Notes under the pieces: model-generated
Seen by the model: the letters and a program-made list of their open reading frames with translations, nothing else
The model's database searches: none
What the model was told of the DNA's origin: nothing
Shown here: positions 25,704-34,721 of the stretch, piece after piece
How the letters are laid out: each line of letters opens with the position of its first letter
How positions within the stretch are numbered: the first letter of the stretch is position 1
Program-made: the position numbers and the translations under genes
Source of the DNA: a virus
Strand: one strand, 5' to 3'
Length of the DNA stretch: 46,665 nucleotides
Virus record (IMG/VR): IMGVR_UViG_3300046010_007558
Span: 1-46,665 of that record

Positions 25704-27315
25704 AATAGAAATAAAAAATTTTTACTCGATTAGAGATATCAAAATTAATTTTGATAACCATAGTGGGATAGTTTTAATCGAAGGAAAAAATAAAGACATT
25801 GGTGGCTCAAATGGTTCTGGTAAGAGTTCCATAATCGAGGCTGTTGTCTGGGGTATCTTTGGGAGAACCATCCGTAAATCTACAGAAGAAGCTCTAATCA
25901 ATGTGTATGATAACAAGAATTGCTCCGTTGAGATAACGCTGAACAATAACATGATCATACGCAGGAGTAAAAAACCCACCTTTCTTAAGTTTTTTTTGGG
26001 AGAGGTTGATAAGACTCAAGAAAGTAGTTTAAAAACACAAGAGCTTATCGAATCAGTTTTAAACATAAATTATAAAACATTTTTAGCATCTACTGTTTTT
26101 GGGCAACACAATAATGTAGATTTTATTGATGCCACTCCAGAAGATAAACGATCAATAATAAAAAACTTTTTAAATTTAAATGAAATATTCGATAAAAGAG
26201 ATTCTGTAAAGGATCTTAAATCGAAGTATAATACAGAAATAAAAACACTTGAGGCTTTAATTCAAGATTCTAAAATATCGTTAGAAAAATTAAACAAGCA
26301 AATTGAATCTGTAGAAGTAGGTAAGCAAGAATTTTTTCAGGAAAATAATATAACTGAAGAAAAATTAATTAAACTTAGCCTAGATGAGATCCTAAAAATA
26401 GAAGAGGATATTAAACTTCAAACTGCTATCTTACAAAATATTAATAATAAAGTTTTTACTGAAGAACGAGAATTAGATGATTATTTGAAGAAATTAAAAT
26501 TCTATAAAGAAAATAAACCTAAAACATGTAAAGCTTGTGGAGTTTCATCTAAGCCTAATGTAACAGAAAAAGATATTTTACAGTTAGAAAAAAGTATAGA
26601 GGATGCAAAAGAGAGTTTAGATAGGCAGACAGAGAAAAAAGAAAAAATTGAAACTTACATAGGAGAATTAAAAGAAAAAATACCCATACCTTCCAGTAAG
26701 TATAAACTAATAGCAGAACTAAATGAATTACACTCTAGAAAAGAATATTTACAAATATCTAAATCTGAAATAGAGGAAAAGATTGATTTTTTAAATAATG
26801 ATAAAGCTAAATTATTAAGAAATTTAGAGATAATGAAGTTTTGGGAAAAAGCTTTCTCGGAAACAGGATTAATAAAATACATTATTAGAAATATCCTTAA
26901 CTTTTTTAATGGTAGAATTAACTATTATCTTTCTTATTTATCAAATGGAAAATTCTTTATTAAATTTGACGAAGAATTAAACGAGAAAATCTATACAAAT
27001 CGAAAAGAGTTGTCTTTTATATCCTTATCTGGTGGTGAAAAGCGTAAAATAAGCCTAGCAGTAATGTTAGGATTACAAAGTTTACTCACTAATACTAAAA
27101 GAGATAGCACTAACTTAATGTTTTTGGATGAAGTTGGTGAAAATTTAGATCAGGATGGTTTAGATGGACTCTACATACTACTATCCGAACTAAAGAAAGA
27201 TAAGACTTTATTTATAATAACACATAACAATTATCTAAAATCGTTAATAGATAATTGTAAAGTCTTAACAGTAACAAAACAAAACGGTGTATCGTATCTA
27301 TCAAGGAGATCTTAA
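25690..27315 (+). CDS. SbcC/Rad50-like ATPase subunit (T4 gp46)
   Basis: 541 residues. Walker A is GSNGSGKSS (39-47). The coiled-coil arms flank a zinc hook CKAC (C280, C283). The ABC signature is LSGGEKRK (446-453), Walker B is LMFLDEVGE (D480, E481), and the H-loop is ITHN. It binds DNA ends and controls the nuclease partner through ATP. The arms are short, as in T4 gp46. The TAA overlaps the ATG of the reductase gene (TAATG). Confidence 0.93.
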   Translation: MKINRIEIKNFYSIRDIKINFDNHSGIVLIEGKNKDIGGSNGSGKSSIIEAVVWGIFGRTIRKSTEEALINVYDNKNCSVEITLNNNMIIRRSKKPTFLKFFLGEVDKTQESSLKTQELIESVLNINYKTFLASTVFGQHNNVDFIDATPEDKRSIIKNFLNLNEIFDKRDSVKDLKSKYNTEIKTLEALIQDSKISLEKLNKQIESVEVGKQEFFQENNITEEKLIKLSLDEILKIEEDIKLQTAILQNINNKVFTEERELDDYLKKLKFYKENKPKTCKACGVSSKPNVTEKDILQLEKSIEDAKESLDRQTEKKEKIETYIGELKEKIPIPSSKYKLIAELNELHSRKEYLQISKSEIEEKIDFLNNDKAKLLRNLEIMKFWEKAFSETGLIKYIIRNILNFFNGRINYYLSYLSNGKFFIKFDEELNEKIYTNRKELSFISLSGGEKRKISLAVMLGLQSLLTNTKRDSTNLMFLDEVGENLDQDGLDGLYILLSELKKDKTLFIITHNNYLKSLIDNCKVLTVTKQNGVSYLSRRS

Positions 27316-29216
27316 TGATTACGCAATTAAATAAACTAGGTCAAGAAATTTTCGAAGCTCGCTATGCTTATCCCGGAGAGACTAAGTGGTCTGATAGAGC
27401 AAAAGCAATATCTAAAGTAATCGCTTCTGCTGAAAAAGACGATGAAAAGGAAAGGGTCGAGAGAGCCTTCTATGAAGCTATTGCATCTGGAGACTTCATT
27501 CCCGGAGGTAGAATTATTTACGGCTCAGGTAGAAGCCGTAGACAGAATCTGCTAAACTGTTTTGTCATCATACCAGAGGATAATGTTGATTCAATTGGAA
27601 AAACTGTAATGGATATGTATCGTATATCCTGTGCAGGAGGAGGGGTTGGATTTAATGTTAGTAAAATTAGACCCCGTGGTGATGATATAGGAAATGTTGC
27701 TAATTCTGCCCCCGGAGCAGTTTCCGTCCTACAAATGATCAACGAAGTAGGAAACCATGTTCGTGCAGGAAAGAATCGTAGAACTGCTCTAATGGGTATT
27801 CTGAATGTAACTCATCCAGATATTCTTGAGTTCCTTCATGTTAAATTAGATCAAAAGCAATTAACTAATTTTAATATCTCAGTAGCTATTACTAATAGAT
27901 TCTTAGAAGCTATTGAGTTTAATGAACCTTGGCATTTTACATTTAATAACAAGGAATATCATTGTTATGATGTAATTAGATTTAATACTGACCAGAACAG
28001 AAGAGAAAATATAACTGTTGTTGCTTTAAATGAGCAAGATGCAATTGCTCGTGCAAATAATTTCCATAAGCAACATTGGATGGATCAATTTGAGGTTGTT
28101 GGGAAGCAAGACTTCCGTGCTAGAGATTTATGGAATAAGATTTGGACTAACGCTGTTGAAAGCGGGGATCCGGGTATTTACAATATTGATCTAGCTAATA
28201 GTTATACTAATGTTTCTTACTTCGAAAAGTTGGATTCAACTAATCCATGTGGAGAAATTAGTTTACCTAGTTATGGTAATTGCTGCTTAGGTAATATTAA
28301 CTTAAGCAATATGGTTACTGAAAACGGACAGGATGTAGATTGGAAGCGACTAGCAAAGACAATAAGAACAGGTGTTCGATTCTTGGATAATGTTCTTACT
28401 GTAAATTCATTCCCAACAGAAGAATGCAAGCAAGTAGGGGAGCGTTCTCGTAGAATCGGGTTGGGTGTAACAGGGTTACACTATATGCTAATCAAGCTCG
28501 GTATACGGTATGGATCAGAGAAATGCTTGGAGTTCCTAGAAAGACTATTCTCAACAATCCGTGACGAGGCTTATATGCAATCGGTATATCTAGCCAGAGA
28601 CAAGGCTCCATTCCCTGCATTTGAATCTGGTCTATACTTAAGAGAAGAATTTGCCAAGACACTCCCAGCTAGAATCCGTATGTTAATCAAGAGATATGGT
28701 ATTCGTAATGCTGTAATGCTTACAATACCACCTTGTGGTACAATTTCTATGTTGCATGGTGTATCAAGCGGAATCGAACCTATTTTTGCTGCCATGTATC
28801 ATCGTCGTTGGAGACATGCGAATGTTTGGAAGGAAGAAGTTGTAGTGGACCCCTTGTTCCAAGAGTACTATAACCAAAATAAAAAGTTAGATGTATTCGT
28901 GGGTGCTTACGATGTAACTCCAGAAGAGCATATTAAAGTACAAGCTACAATTCAAAAGTATATTGATTCCTGCATAAGTAAAACAATTAACCTACCAGCA
29001 TCAGCCAAGCCTGAAGATTTTAATCAATCTTCTTTGGAATATGCACAATACTTGAAGGGGTTAACTGTATATCGTGCAGGTTCTAAGGGGCAAGAACCAC
29101 TAGCAGCAATCCCACTCACTACTGAAAATATTGAAAAATACATGAAAACTTCAGTAGAGACTGGCGTAGCTGATGGACAAGCGTGTTCTATGGTTGGAGG
29201 AGGCTGTGGTGCCTGA
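27315..29216 (+). CDS. nrdJ: Ribonucleotide reductase, probably class II (B12-dependent)
   Basis: 633 residues. It reduces ribonucleotides to deoxyribonucleotides. Seen are PGGRIIYGSGR (63-73), LLNCFV (redox Cys82), AGGGVGFN, the radical-site motif NPCGE (N310, C312, E314), CCLGNINLSN, IPPCGTISM and a C-terminal ACSMVGGGCGA that reloads the active site. PGGRI and the absence of any small-subunit gene nearby favour the adenosylcobalamin-dependent class over class I. About residues 205-262 form an insertion (around ITVVALNEQDAIARANN) not typical of the core fold, too short for an intein. It starts by TAATG coupling and ends by TGATG coupling to the next gene. Confidence 0.85.
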   Translation: MITQLNKLGQEIFEARYAYPGETKWSDRAKAISKVIASAEKDDEKERVERAFYEAIASGDFIPGGRIIYGSGRSRRQNLLNCFVIIPEDNVDSIGKTVMDMYRISCAGGGVGFNVSKIRPRGDDIGNVANSAPGAVSVLQMINEVGNHVRAGKNRRTALMGILNVTHPDILEFLHVKLDQKQLTNFNISVAITNRFLEAIEFNEPWHFTFNNKEYHCYDVIRFNTDQNRRENITVVALNEQDAIARANNFHKQHWMDQFEVVGKQDFRARDLWNKIWTNAVESGDPGIYNIDLANSYTNVSYFEKLDSTNPCGEISLPSYGNCCLGNINLSNMVTENGQDVDWKRLAKTIRTGVRFLDNVLTVNSFPTEECKQVGERSRRIGLGVTGLHYMLIKLGIRYGSEKCLEFLERLFSTIRDEAYMQSVYLARDKAPFPAFESGLYLREEFAKTLPARIRMLIKRYGIRNAVMLTIPPCGTISMLHGVSSGIEPIFAAMYHRRWRHANVWKEEVVVDPLFQEYYNQNKKLDVFVGAYDVTPEEHIKVQATIQKYIDSCISKTINLPASAKPEDFNQSSLEYAQYLKGLTVYRAGSKGQEPLAAIPLTTENIEKYMKTSVETGVADGQACSMVGGGCGA

Positions 29217-29686
29217 TGCCTATCTACGAATACAACTGTGAAAATTGTATGATTATTTGGGAGTCAGAAGCTCGTATAGGCAAGGCTCCCAAAAAAATCA
29301 AATGTAAACAGTGCAAAGCTAAATGTGAAAGATATTTCTGTGAAATAAATTTTAGTTTTGGCGATGATGGTTGTGGTGGAGCAGCTAATAAAGGTGCTAT
29401 GGATTTCTACACAGTAAAGCAAAGGTATCGTAAATTTGCTGCAAAGGGATTTGACAAGGATTCAGCTAATAAATTCTTAAAAAGATCCATAGCAGAGTCT
29501 GGGGAAAGACTTTCCCAAAAAGAAGGTAGATATAAACAAGTAAGTTTTAATTGGGAAAAAATGGCTAAAGATGGAGTAATTAAAAAGTTGTCTGATAAGG
29601 AGACTTCAGAAAAAATTGAAAGGTCAAGAAAAATAACCGAGGATATCTCTAATAGACATACTTCTGTAACCAAGAAGAAGAAGTGA
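29216..29686 (+). CDS. FmdB-type zinc-ribbon protein
   Basis: 156 residues from the ATG overlapping the reductase stop (TGATG). The N-terminus MPIYEYNCENC with CxxC pairs at C8/C11 and C30/C33 is the FmdB-like zinc ribbon. The rest is helical and basic, with many Lys, and has no enzymatic motif. The family is common in phage and bacterial genomes with loosely defined regulatory roles. A DNA- or polymerase-binding accessory protein is possible given the replication operon. Ends 1 base before the helicase gene. Confidence 0.75.
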   Translation: MPIYEYNCENCMIIWESEARIGKAPKKIKCKQCKAKCERYFCEINFSFGDDGCGGAANKGAMDFYTVKQRYRKFAAKGFDKDSANKFLKRSIAESGERLSQKEGRYKQVSFNWEKMAKDGVIKKLSDKETSEKIERSRKITEDISNRHTSVTKKKK

Positions 29687-29687
29687 A

Positions 29688-31001
29688 ATGGCATACCAAT
29701 TCAACGAGAACATTCAACGGGCAATACTTTATTTCCTCAAGTCCAACAACGATTTCTATCTACAAATCGTAGGACTTGTAAAACCTCAGTATTTTGAGTT
29801 TCCTAGTCACAGTAAGATTTTTACTGTAGTCCAGTCTTACTATGATAAATATCATACACTACCATCAGATGTATTTATCTTAGAAGATCTTAAGAAAGAT
29901 CTTGGATCTAGAGAACATATCTCAGATTATGAAGATGAGTTAAATTATATTAACTCCTTGGATACTTCAACAATCAATAATTCAGAATATGTTGTTGATT
30001 TGATTGAATCGTTTGCCAAGAAAGAAGCTATGAAAGCTGCTATTGCAGAAAGCATCCTTCTAATCAAGGAGAACAAGGTTGAGCAGGTTGAGGAATTAGT
30101 AAGGAAGGCACTTCTAGTTGGTAAAACAGTAGATATTGGGCAAGATTATTTTACTGATTTTTCTGATCGCTGGACTAGAACTTTTAGTAAGGATAAAACA
30201 TCGGTAAAATTTAGAACTGTATTCCCTTCAATAGATAAATCTTTGGAAGGCGGATTAGGTTCTAAGGAGCTAGCCATGGTTGTTGCACCCCCCGGAGTAG
30301 GCAAGTCTCTTTATCTAGTTAATCAAGGTGTTCAAGCTCTGATTGACGGCCACAATGTGCTCTATATTTCTCTTGAAATGAGTGAAGATAAGATTGCACA
30401 GAGGTTTGATTCAATCATGACTCTAGTCCCCCAAGCTAAGTTGAAAGATCCTAAGCATCAACTAACTGTAAAGGAACGATTGGATAAGTTTCAGACTGTG
30501 TTCAAAGGTAAATTGGTTATTAAAGAATACCCAACTTTGATGGCATCAGTCAATACAATTAGAAGTTTACTTGTTCAACTTAAGAATCATAATGATTTTG
30601 TCCCACAAATTATTATTATTGATTATCTTGAACTATTGCGTTCCACTAGAGATATTCAACATGAGTATCAAGCCCAGCAACGAATTGCAGAAGAACTTCG
30701 TGGTTTAGCCATGGAACAAGATATTTTAATTTGGACTGCGACACAAACTAACCGCCAAGGTAGAATGCGTAGTATTATCACGGATGTCGAGCTTGGAGAT
30801 TCTTATGGTAAAATTCGCCCTTGTGATTTCTCCATGTCTTTAAACCAGACTGAAGAAGAATTTGATAATGGTATGATGAGAGTATATATTATGAAGTCTA
30901 GAAACGGGGTCCCTAGATTTACGGTTCCAGCTAAAGTAGACTATAACATTCTTCGAATGTCAGAGTGTGATGACCCTGTAAGGAGTATAGAAAATGAGTG
31001 A
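29688..31001 (+). CDS. DnaB-family replicative helicase (T4 gp41-like)
   Basis: 437 residues. The N-terminal ~130 residues form the helical DnaB-N-like domain. The RecA-like ATPase has Walker A APPGVGKS (200-207), ISLEMSEDKIAQRFDS as motif H1a, Walker B IIIIDYLEL (D312), and TATQTNRQG plus a DSYGKIRPCDF arginine-finger region near the C-terminus. It unwinds DNA ahead of the polymerase. No loader (gp59-like) or primase is seen in this window. The 3' end overlaps the next gene by 8 bases. Confidence 0.9.
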   Translation: MAYQFNENIQRAILYFLKSNNDFYLQIVGLVKPQYFEFPSHSKIFTVVQSYYDKYHTLPSDVFILEDLKKDLGSREHISDYEDELNYINSLDTSTINNSEYVVDLIESFAKKEAMKAAIAESILLIKENKVEQVEELVRKALLVGKTVDIGQDYFTDFSDRWTRTFSKDKTSVKFRTVFPSIDKSLEGGLGSKELAMVVAPPGVGKSLYLVNQGVQALIDGHNVLYISLEMSEDKIAQRFDSIMTLVPQAKLKDPKHQLTVKERLDKFQTVFKGKLVIKEYPTLMASVNTIRSLLVQLKNHNDFVPQIIIIDYLELLRSTRDIQHEYQAQQRIAEELRGLAMEQDILIWTATQTNRQGRMRSIITDVELGDSYGKIRPCDFSMSLNQTEEEFDNGMMRVYIMKSRNGVPRFTVPAKVDYNILRMSECDDPVRSIENE

Positions 31002-31314
31002 TATTAACCCTAGAGAAATTTTCGTTAGAAGACAAACAAAAAGAAGTAGATTTTCAGTACAAAGATCTGGTATTTGGGGATTTGAAAACTATAATAATTA
31101 TACAATTACAAATGTCATAGATGGTGTTTTTTATTATAAAATACCTTTTAAGTTTGGGGTACTTGATTCTGGACAGTTTAATCCAAATATTTTACAAAAA
31201 ATTGGAGAGGCTGGAGATTATTTAAGTGTTGATCAACTAGGAAACCTAGATATTCTTACAGAAGCTAACTTTTTATTGAAAAATCCTAATTTAAATAAAA
31301 ATAAATCTACTTGA
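30994..31314 (+). CDS. Unrecognised small protein after the helicase
   Basis: 106 residues, starting inside the helicase gene. The N-terminal third is basic (RRQTKRSRFSVQRSG). The middle is beta-like with many aromatics (GFENYNNYTITNVIDGVFYY), and the C-terminus is Asn/Lys-rich. No motif recognised. Translational overlap with the helicase suggests a replication accessory role, which is only contextual. Confidence 0.55.
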   Translation: MSDINPREIFVRRQTKRSRFSVQRSGIWGFENYNNYTITNVIDGVFYYKIPFKFGVLDSGQFNPNILQKIGEAGDYLSVDQLGNLDILTEANFLLKNPNLNKNKST

Positions 31315-31339
31315 CTACTCTTATAAATTCATGACCGTA

Positions 31340-31347
31340 CTATACAA
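31340..31347 (+). promoter_or_regulatory. Candidate promoter element (CTATACAA)
   Basis: Lies in the 42-base gap before the UvsY-like gene, 9 bases before its ATG. A second AT-rich box, TTATAAAT, is at 31321-31328, and TTGACT is at 31311-31316, but spacing to a consensus -10 is poor. Confidence 0.3.
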
Positions 31348-31356
31348 AGCACTACA

Positions 31357-31791
31357 ATGAGCCAAACTTTAGAAAAATCACTAGATAACTTTACTTGGGA
31401 AAACTACCACATTATTTCTGATAATGTGTTGAAGTTTGACGATGTTAGTGTAGACTCTGAACTATCGAAACAAGCGTCCACATACTCGTATTACCATGCG
31501 CTAATGGCACTAGCTAAGAAAAAGCTATCTGATGCCGAAACTGACCATGGTCAGTACATGGCAACGCTCCGTAAGAATGTTCGTATTGAGAATCCCTCTA
31601 AACTAACTGCCAAAGATCTTGATGATGCTGTACTGGCTGACGAAACCAACAAAGAACACCTAAACTTAATCAATGAGCTATCGTTCCGTTACGAGCTATT
31701 GAAGGGTTTGGTTAGGGCACTTGAGCAGAAGAAAGATATGCTGCAACAGGTGTCCGCAAACAAGCGTGAAGAAACTAAACTTTACAAATAA
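31357..31791 (+). CDS. Helical protein, UvsY-like recombination-mediator candidate
   Basis: 144 residues, almost entirely helical and charged. Size (T4 UvsY is 137), composition and position directly before the ssDNA-binding protein fit a UvsY-like mediator that loads the RecA/UvsX recombinase onto gp32-coated DNA. The C-terminal LLKGLVRALEQKKDMLQQVS helix resembles the oligomerisation end of that family. No diagnostic residue pattern is visible, so this is a contextual proposal. Codon use is richer in G/C than in the preceding genes, like the ssDNA-binding gene. Confidence 0.45.
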   Translation: MSQTLEKSLDNFTWENYHIISDNVLKFDDVSVDSELSKQASTYSYYHALMALAKKKLSDAETDHGQYMATLRKNVRIENPSKLTAKDLDDAVLADETNKEHLNLINELSFRYELLKGLVRALEQKKDMLQQVSANKREETKLYK

Positions 31792-31805
31792 CAGGAGAAC
31801 TGAAT

Positions 31806-32555
31806 ATGGGTATTGATCTTAATGCGCTTCGTAAGAAGCACGAAGAACTTATGGGCAAGAACAAGGGTGGAGGAGGAGATGACTTCATCAAGAAGTTTTA
31901 TCAGGTAAAGGATGGATCCAATACCATCCGTATCCTACCATCTAAGACAGAAGAAAAAGAATTCTATGCTGAGACTAAGATCCATAGAATTCCGATGGAA
32001 AATGGGCAAGTAAAGAATGTCCATTGTCGCAAGATCCATAACGAATCTTGCCCGTTGTGTGATCTTTATTACAGTCTTTGGAAGACTGCGAAGAAGGAAG
32101 ATGAAGCTCTGGCACGGCTAATCAAGCCTCGTTCAAGATATTACATGAATATTCTGGATCGAGAGACTAACGATGTTAAGATTCTTTCCATCGGGATGAT
32201 TCTCTTCCAGAAGATTGTTGGGGCCATGATTGATTCAGACTTTGGCGATATCACTGACATTGAGAAGGGTCATGATTTCAAGATTGTTAAGCATATGGAG
32301 GGTCAATGGCCCCGCTATGATCAGTCCCAGCCCCGTCCAAAGTCTTCACCTTTGGGAACAAAGGCTGAAATCGCAAAGGTTATGGATACACTCCACGATA
32401 TCCATGGTCTAGTCAAGTTGGAAGAGTATGATGAGGTTAAGAGAATTGCTGAAACACTTGCCATTGGAGGTAAGTTGACCCCCTCTGAAAAAGATGCTCC
32501 CAACGAAGAATCTGAAGAAGAAGGTGGAGATTATATTTCTAAACTAAGGAGTTGA
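31806..32555 (+). CDS. Single-stranded DNA-binding protein, T4 gp32-like
   Basis: 249 residues with a strong AGGAG site. The N-terminus MGIDLNALRKKHEEL is the basic cooperativity region. The OB-fold core contains IRILPSK, a zinc site HCRKIH...CPLC (H73, C74, H78, C82, C85 available) and aromatic Tyr/Trp residues for stacking. The C-terminus is acidic (EESEEEGGDYIS), the tail that recruits replication partners. It coats ssDNA in replication and recombination. Codons are more G/C-rich than average, suggesting high expression. Confidence 0.9.
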   Translation: MGIDLNALRKKHEELMGKNKGGGGDDFIKKFYQVKDGSNTIRILPSKTEEKEFYAETKIHRIPMENGQVKNVHCRKIHNESCPLCDLYYSLWKTAKKEDEALARLIKPRSRYYMNILDRETNDVKILSIGMILFQKIVGAMIDSDFGDITDIEKGHDFKIVKHMEGQWPRYDQSQPRPKSSPLGTKAEIAKVMDTLHDIHGLVKLEEYDEVKRIAETLAIGGKLTPSEKDAPNEESEEEGGDYISKLRS

Positions 32556-32558
32556 TTA

Positions 32559-33182
32559 ATGAAAAACTTTGTTATTGTTGGCTTGCTTGCTTTTGGGCTG
32601 TTTAGTTGTGCTGGCTTCACTTTTGGAAGTGGGCATACTGAACAACCTGTAGCACCCCTTGTTATTACAGAAACTAGTAATGTCACTGCTGAATCCTTGA
32701 AAAATCAGCAATCAGTAGTGATTCCAATAGAAACTCTAGGCGGTGATGTTGGGGATGCATTAAAGGGCGAGTTTGAACGGCGAGGTACTCAACCTGTTAT
32801 TACTACAAAGGATCATCTAACAAATGCCGCAGGTGCTATGGTGGTTACTTTGGATGCTAATGCAACACAAGAGGTACTTTCACCGAATGTAATTAGTTTA
32901 ATTGCAAATGTTTTTGGGTCAACGATTCCGGGATCAGCACCGTGGATGCAATTGCTGATCGTCATTCTACCCTTCCTATCCAGCCGCTTCCGCAAGCATA
33001 CTGTAACGGCTGTTAGGAGAATTGTCCCCGGAGTTGAAGGTCCGAACCAAGACGGAAAGGTGCCTGATTTTGATGACTTGCGTGAGGCTGTGATTGACTT
33101 GACTAAGGCAGTCACTTTGGCACCTAAGGAATCTCAGGATGTTATCGTTAAGCAAAAAAATCAAGAAATAATGCATGATTGA
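32559..33182 (+). CDS. Phage lipoprotein with an internal membrane segment; unimolecular-spanin-like topology
   Basis: 207 residues with an AAGGAG site. The N-terminus is a lipoprotein signal: Lys, a hydrophobic stretch, then lipobox LFSC with Cys17; Ala at +2 favours outer-membrane sorting. Residues 18-125 would be periplasmic. A hydrophobic segment at about 127-142 (MQLLIVILPFL) is followed by a positively charged tail (SSRFRKH), consistent with inner-membrane insertion and a cytoplasmic C-terminus. An outer-membrane lipid anchor plus inner-membrane segment is the plan of unimolecular spanins, which fuse the two membranes at lysis, although those usually end soon after the membrane segment. 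No sequence homology was recognised. Confidence 0.6.
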   Translation: MKNFVIVGLLAFGLFSCAGFTFGSGHTEQPVAPLVITETSNVTAESLKNQQSVVIPIETLGGDVGDALKGEFERRGTQPVITTKDHLTNAAGAMVVTLDANATQEVLSPNVISLIANVFGSTIPGSAPWMQLLIVILPFLSSRFRKHTVTAVRRIVPGVEGPNQDGKVPDFDDLREAVIDLTKAVTLAPKESQDVIVKQKNQEIMHD

Positions 33183-33200
33183 TTTAAATAACTGACTTTT

Positions 33201-33240
33201 ATAAGAGCAGGGATTTACCCTCCCTGCTCTTATTTTTTTT
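33201..33240 (+). terminator. Rho-independent terminator before the sugar cassette
   Basis: The 13-bp stem ATAAGAGCAGGGA / TCCCTGCTCTTAT with a 7-base loop is followed by T8. The T-run directly touches the ATG of the next gene. Confidence 0.92.
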
Positions 33241-34407
33241 ATGAGTGATAAATTAAAAATATTGGTTTGCCCTGCTAATGAAGGCGGTTGTGCTTATTAC
33301 AGGGCCATAGTTCCATATAAAAAACTTGCTGAATTATATCCTGATAAGGTAGAAGTTAGAATGAACTTTAACCCCTTGGGAGTTGATCCCAGTTCAGGAC
33401 AATGGATACCTAATTGGCCCTTTGAGGATATGAAATGGGCTGATATAGTAATGGTTAGCAACCTGAGTAACTACGGTGGAAACTATACAGCTAGAATCGT
33501 AGGTAAGGCTAAAGAGTTTGGCAAGTTTGTACACTACGATACAGATGATCTATTAACTGATTTGTACAAAGGACATAGATTGTATGGTGTTTATCAAGAG
33601 CGAGGGTTAGGAGAAATAACTAAGTTTATATATCATCACTCAGATTTAGTCTCAGTAACTCAACAAAAGTTTGCTAGTAGAATAAAACCATTCTGTACAA
33701 AATACTTAGCGGTTATAAAGAATTCAATAGATTATAATCTTCCTTGCTGGAATATGCAAAGGGTTCTGTTGAAGAAGAACATTTGCCGTTTTGGTTGGGC
33801 AGGAGGGATTCACCATGAGCAGGATCTCCATGTATTTGCTGGTGTCCCTGCAATGGTTAATCAGCGTGTAGGCCCACAGAATTGCAGATGGGATTTTTAT
33901 GGGCATCCTCCACCAGACACAAAGAAAGACGATTGGCAAGTATCTGTTTGGAAGAATTACAAAGCTAAGTTCCTAGGTAATATGAAGAGGGACACTAATT
34001 TTGGAATTCATTATGCATTACCTACAGATAGATATGGATCATTCTTTACTAATATGGATGTTGCATTAGCACCGTTAGAAATGAATGAGTTTAATGATTC
34101 CAAGTCTGAGATTAAGGTAGCAGAATGTGGAAGATATCAAATTCCTTTGGTAGCTTCTAATGTTGGGTGCTATGATGAATGGATAATAAATGGAGAGACT
34201 GGATACCTAATAGATCATGATGCACCTAAAACTGAATGGGTGCGTATATTGACTAAGATAGCTAAAGAAAGAGATCATCGAGAGGAGATGGGTAGAAGAC
34301 TTTATAAGCTAACAGAAGAAAACTTTGATCTTAACAAAGTTGCTATAAATAGACTTAAGATCTATGAGCAACTATTGAGGAAACCCATACAGGTTCAAGC
34401 AGTATGA
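33241..34407 (+). CDS. GT-B glycosyltransferase (family 4-like)
   Basis: 388 residues. The N-terminal half starts KILVCPANEGGCAYYR with a Rossmann-like order and HYDTDDLLTD. The C-terminal half contains RFGWAGGIHHEQDL, DVALAPLEMNEFNDSKSEIK followed by VAECGRYQIPLVAS (the E-x7-E-type donor-binding region of GT4 enzymes) and ending NGETGYLI. Retaining transfer of a nucleotide-sugar moiety is expected. It opens the glycan cassette. The ATG lies directly after the terminator's T-run, with no ribosome site, so its expression must come from read-through or special initiation. Confidence 0.85.
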   Translation: MSDKLKILVCPANEGGCAYYRAIVPYKKLAELYPDKVEVRMNFNPLGVDPSSGQWIPNWPFEDMKWADIVMVSNLSNYGGNYTARIVGKAKEFGKFVHYDTDDLLTDLYKGHRLYGVYQERGLGEITKFIYHHSDLVSVTQQKFASRIKPFCTKYLAVIKNSIDYNLPCWNMQRVLLKKNICRFGWAGGIHHEQDLHVFAGVPAMVNQRVGPQNCRWDFYGHPPPDTKKDDWQVSVWKNYKAKFLGNMKRDTNFGIHYALPTDRYGSFFTNMDVALAPLEMNEFNDSKSEIKVAECGRYQIPLVASNVGCYDEWIINGETGYLIDHDAPKTEWVRILTKIAKERDHREEMGRRLYKLTEENFDLNKVAINRLKIYEQLLRKPIQVQAV

Positions 34408-34721
34408 AAACTTTTAAACACTCAGGTGATTTGGGGGATATAATTTATTCGTTACCTACCATGAAAGATTTAGGTGGAGGTATACTTTACTTAGATGTTT
34501 TAGGTGGTGCAGACGATGAATATTGCAAATTACAATTAAAGTATCCTTGAGACGGAAAAACTAAATTTAACCAAAAAGGATTTGATTTTTTAGACTATGA
34601 TTATATTGGTGCTCCATGGTTAGAAGTACCAATTAGTGATGATTGTAAAGTTGGAAATGGTGGATTTTCTCTAAGAAGTAAAAAATTATTAGAGGAAACT
34701 TCCTTACTTCATGAGGTTATA
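34404..34721 (+). pseudogene. Decayed chimeric glycan-gene remnant with in-frame TGA
   Basis: The ATG at 34404 (ATGA overlap with the glycosyltransferase) opens 48 codons: MKTFKHSGDLGDIIYSLPTM and a GGGILYLD stretch, the start of a phage sugar-transferase-like protein. A TGA at 34548 interrupts it. The same frame then continues without a start codon through FLDYDYIGAPW and KVGNGGFSLRSKKLLEE, the C-terminal hallmark of another transferase-like family (I believe DUF5672). It runs on in frame into the aminotransferase ATG at 34722. A deletion joining two genes, followed by a nonsense mutation (TGG to TGA would restore KYPWDGKTKF), explains it best. This is the only gene-poor stretch above 300 bases in the window. 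Confidence 0.75.

Noticed and set aside
27315-29216. Intein in the ribonucleotide reductase
   Set aside because: The insertion is under 70 residues, with no splice-junction Cys/Ser or His-Asn motifs.
34548-34550. TGA read as tryptophan (alternative genetic code) to rescue the broken sugar gene
   Set aside because: TGA ends many clearly normal genes here (for example at 698, 6449 and 12448), while Trp is written TGG throughout, so a recoded TGA is not supported; a nonsense mutation is simpler.
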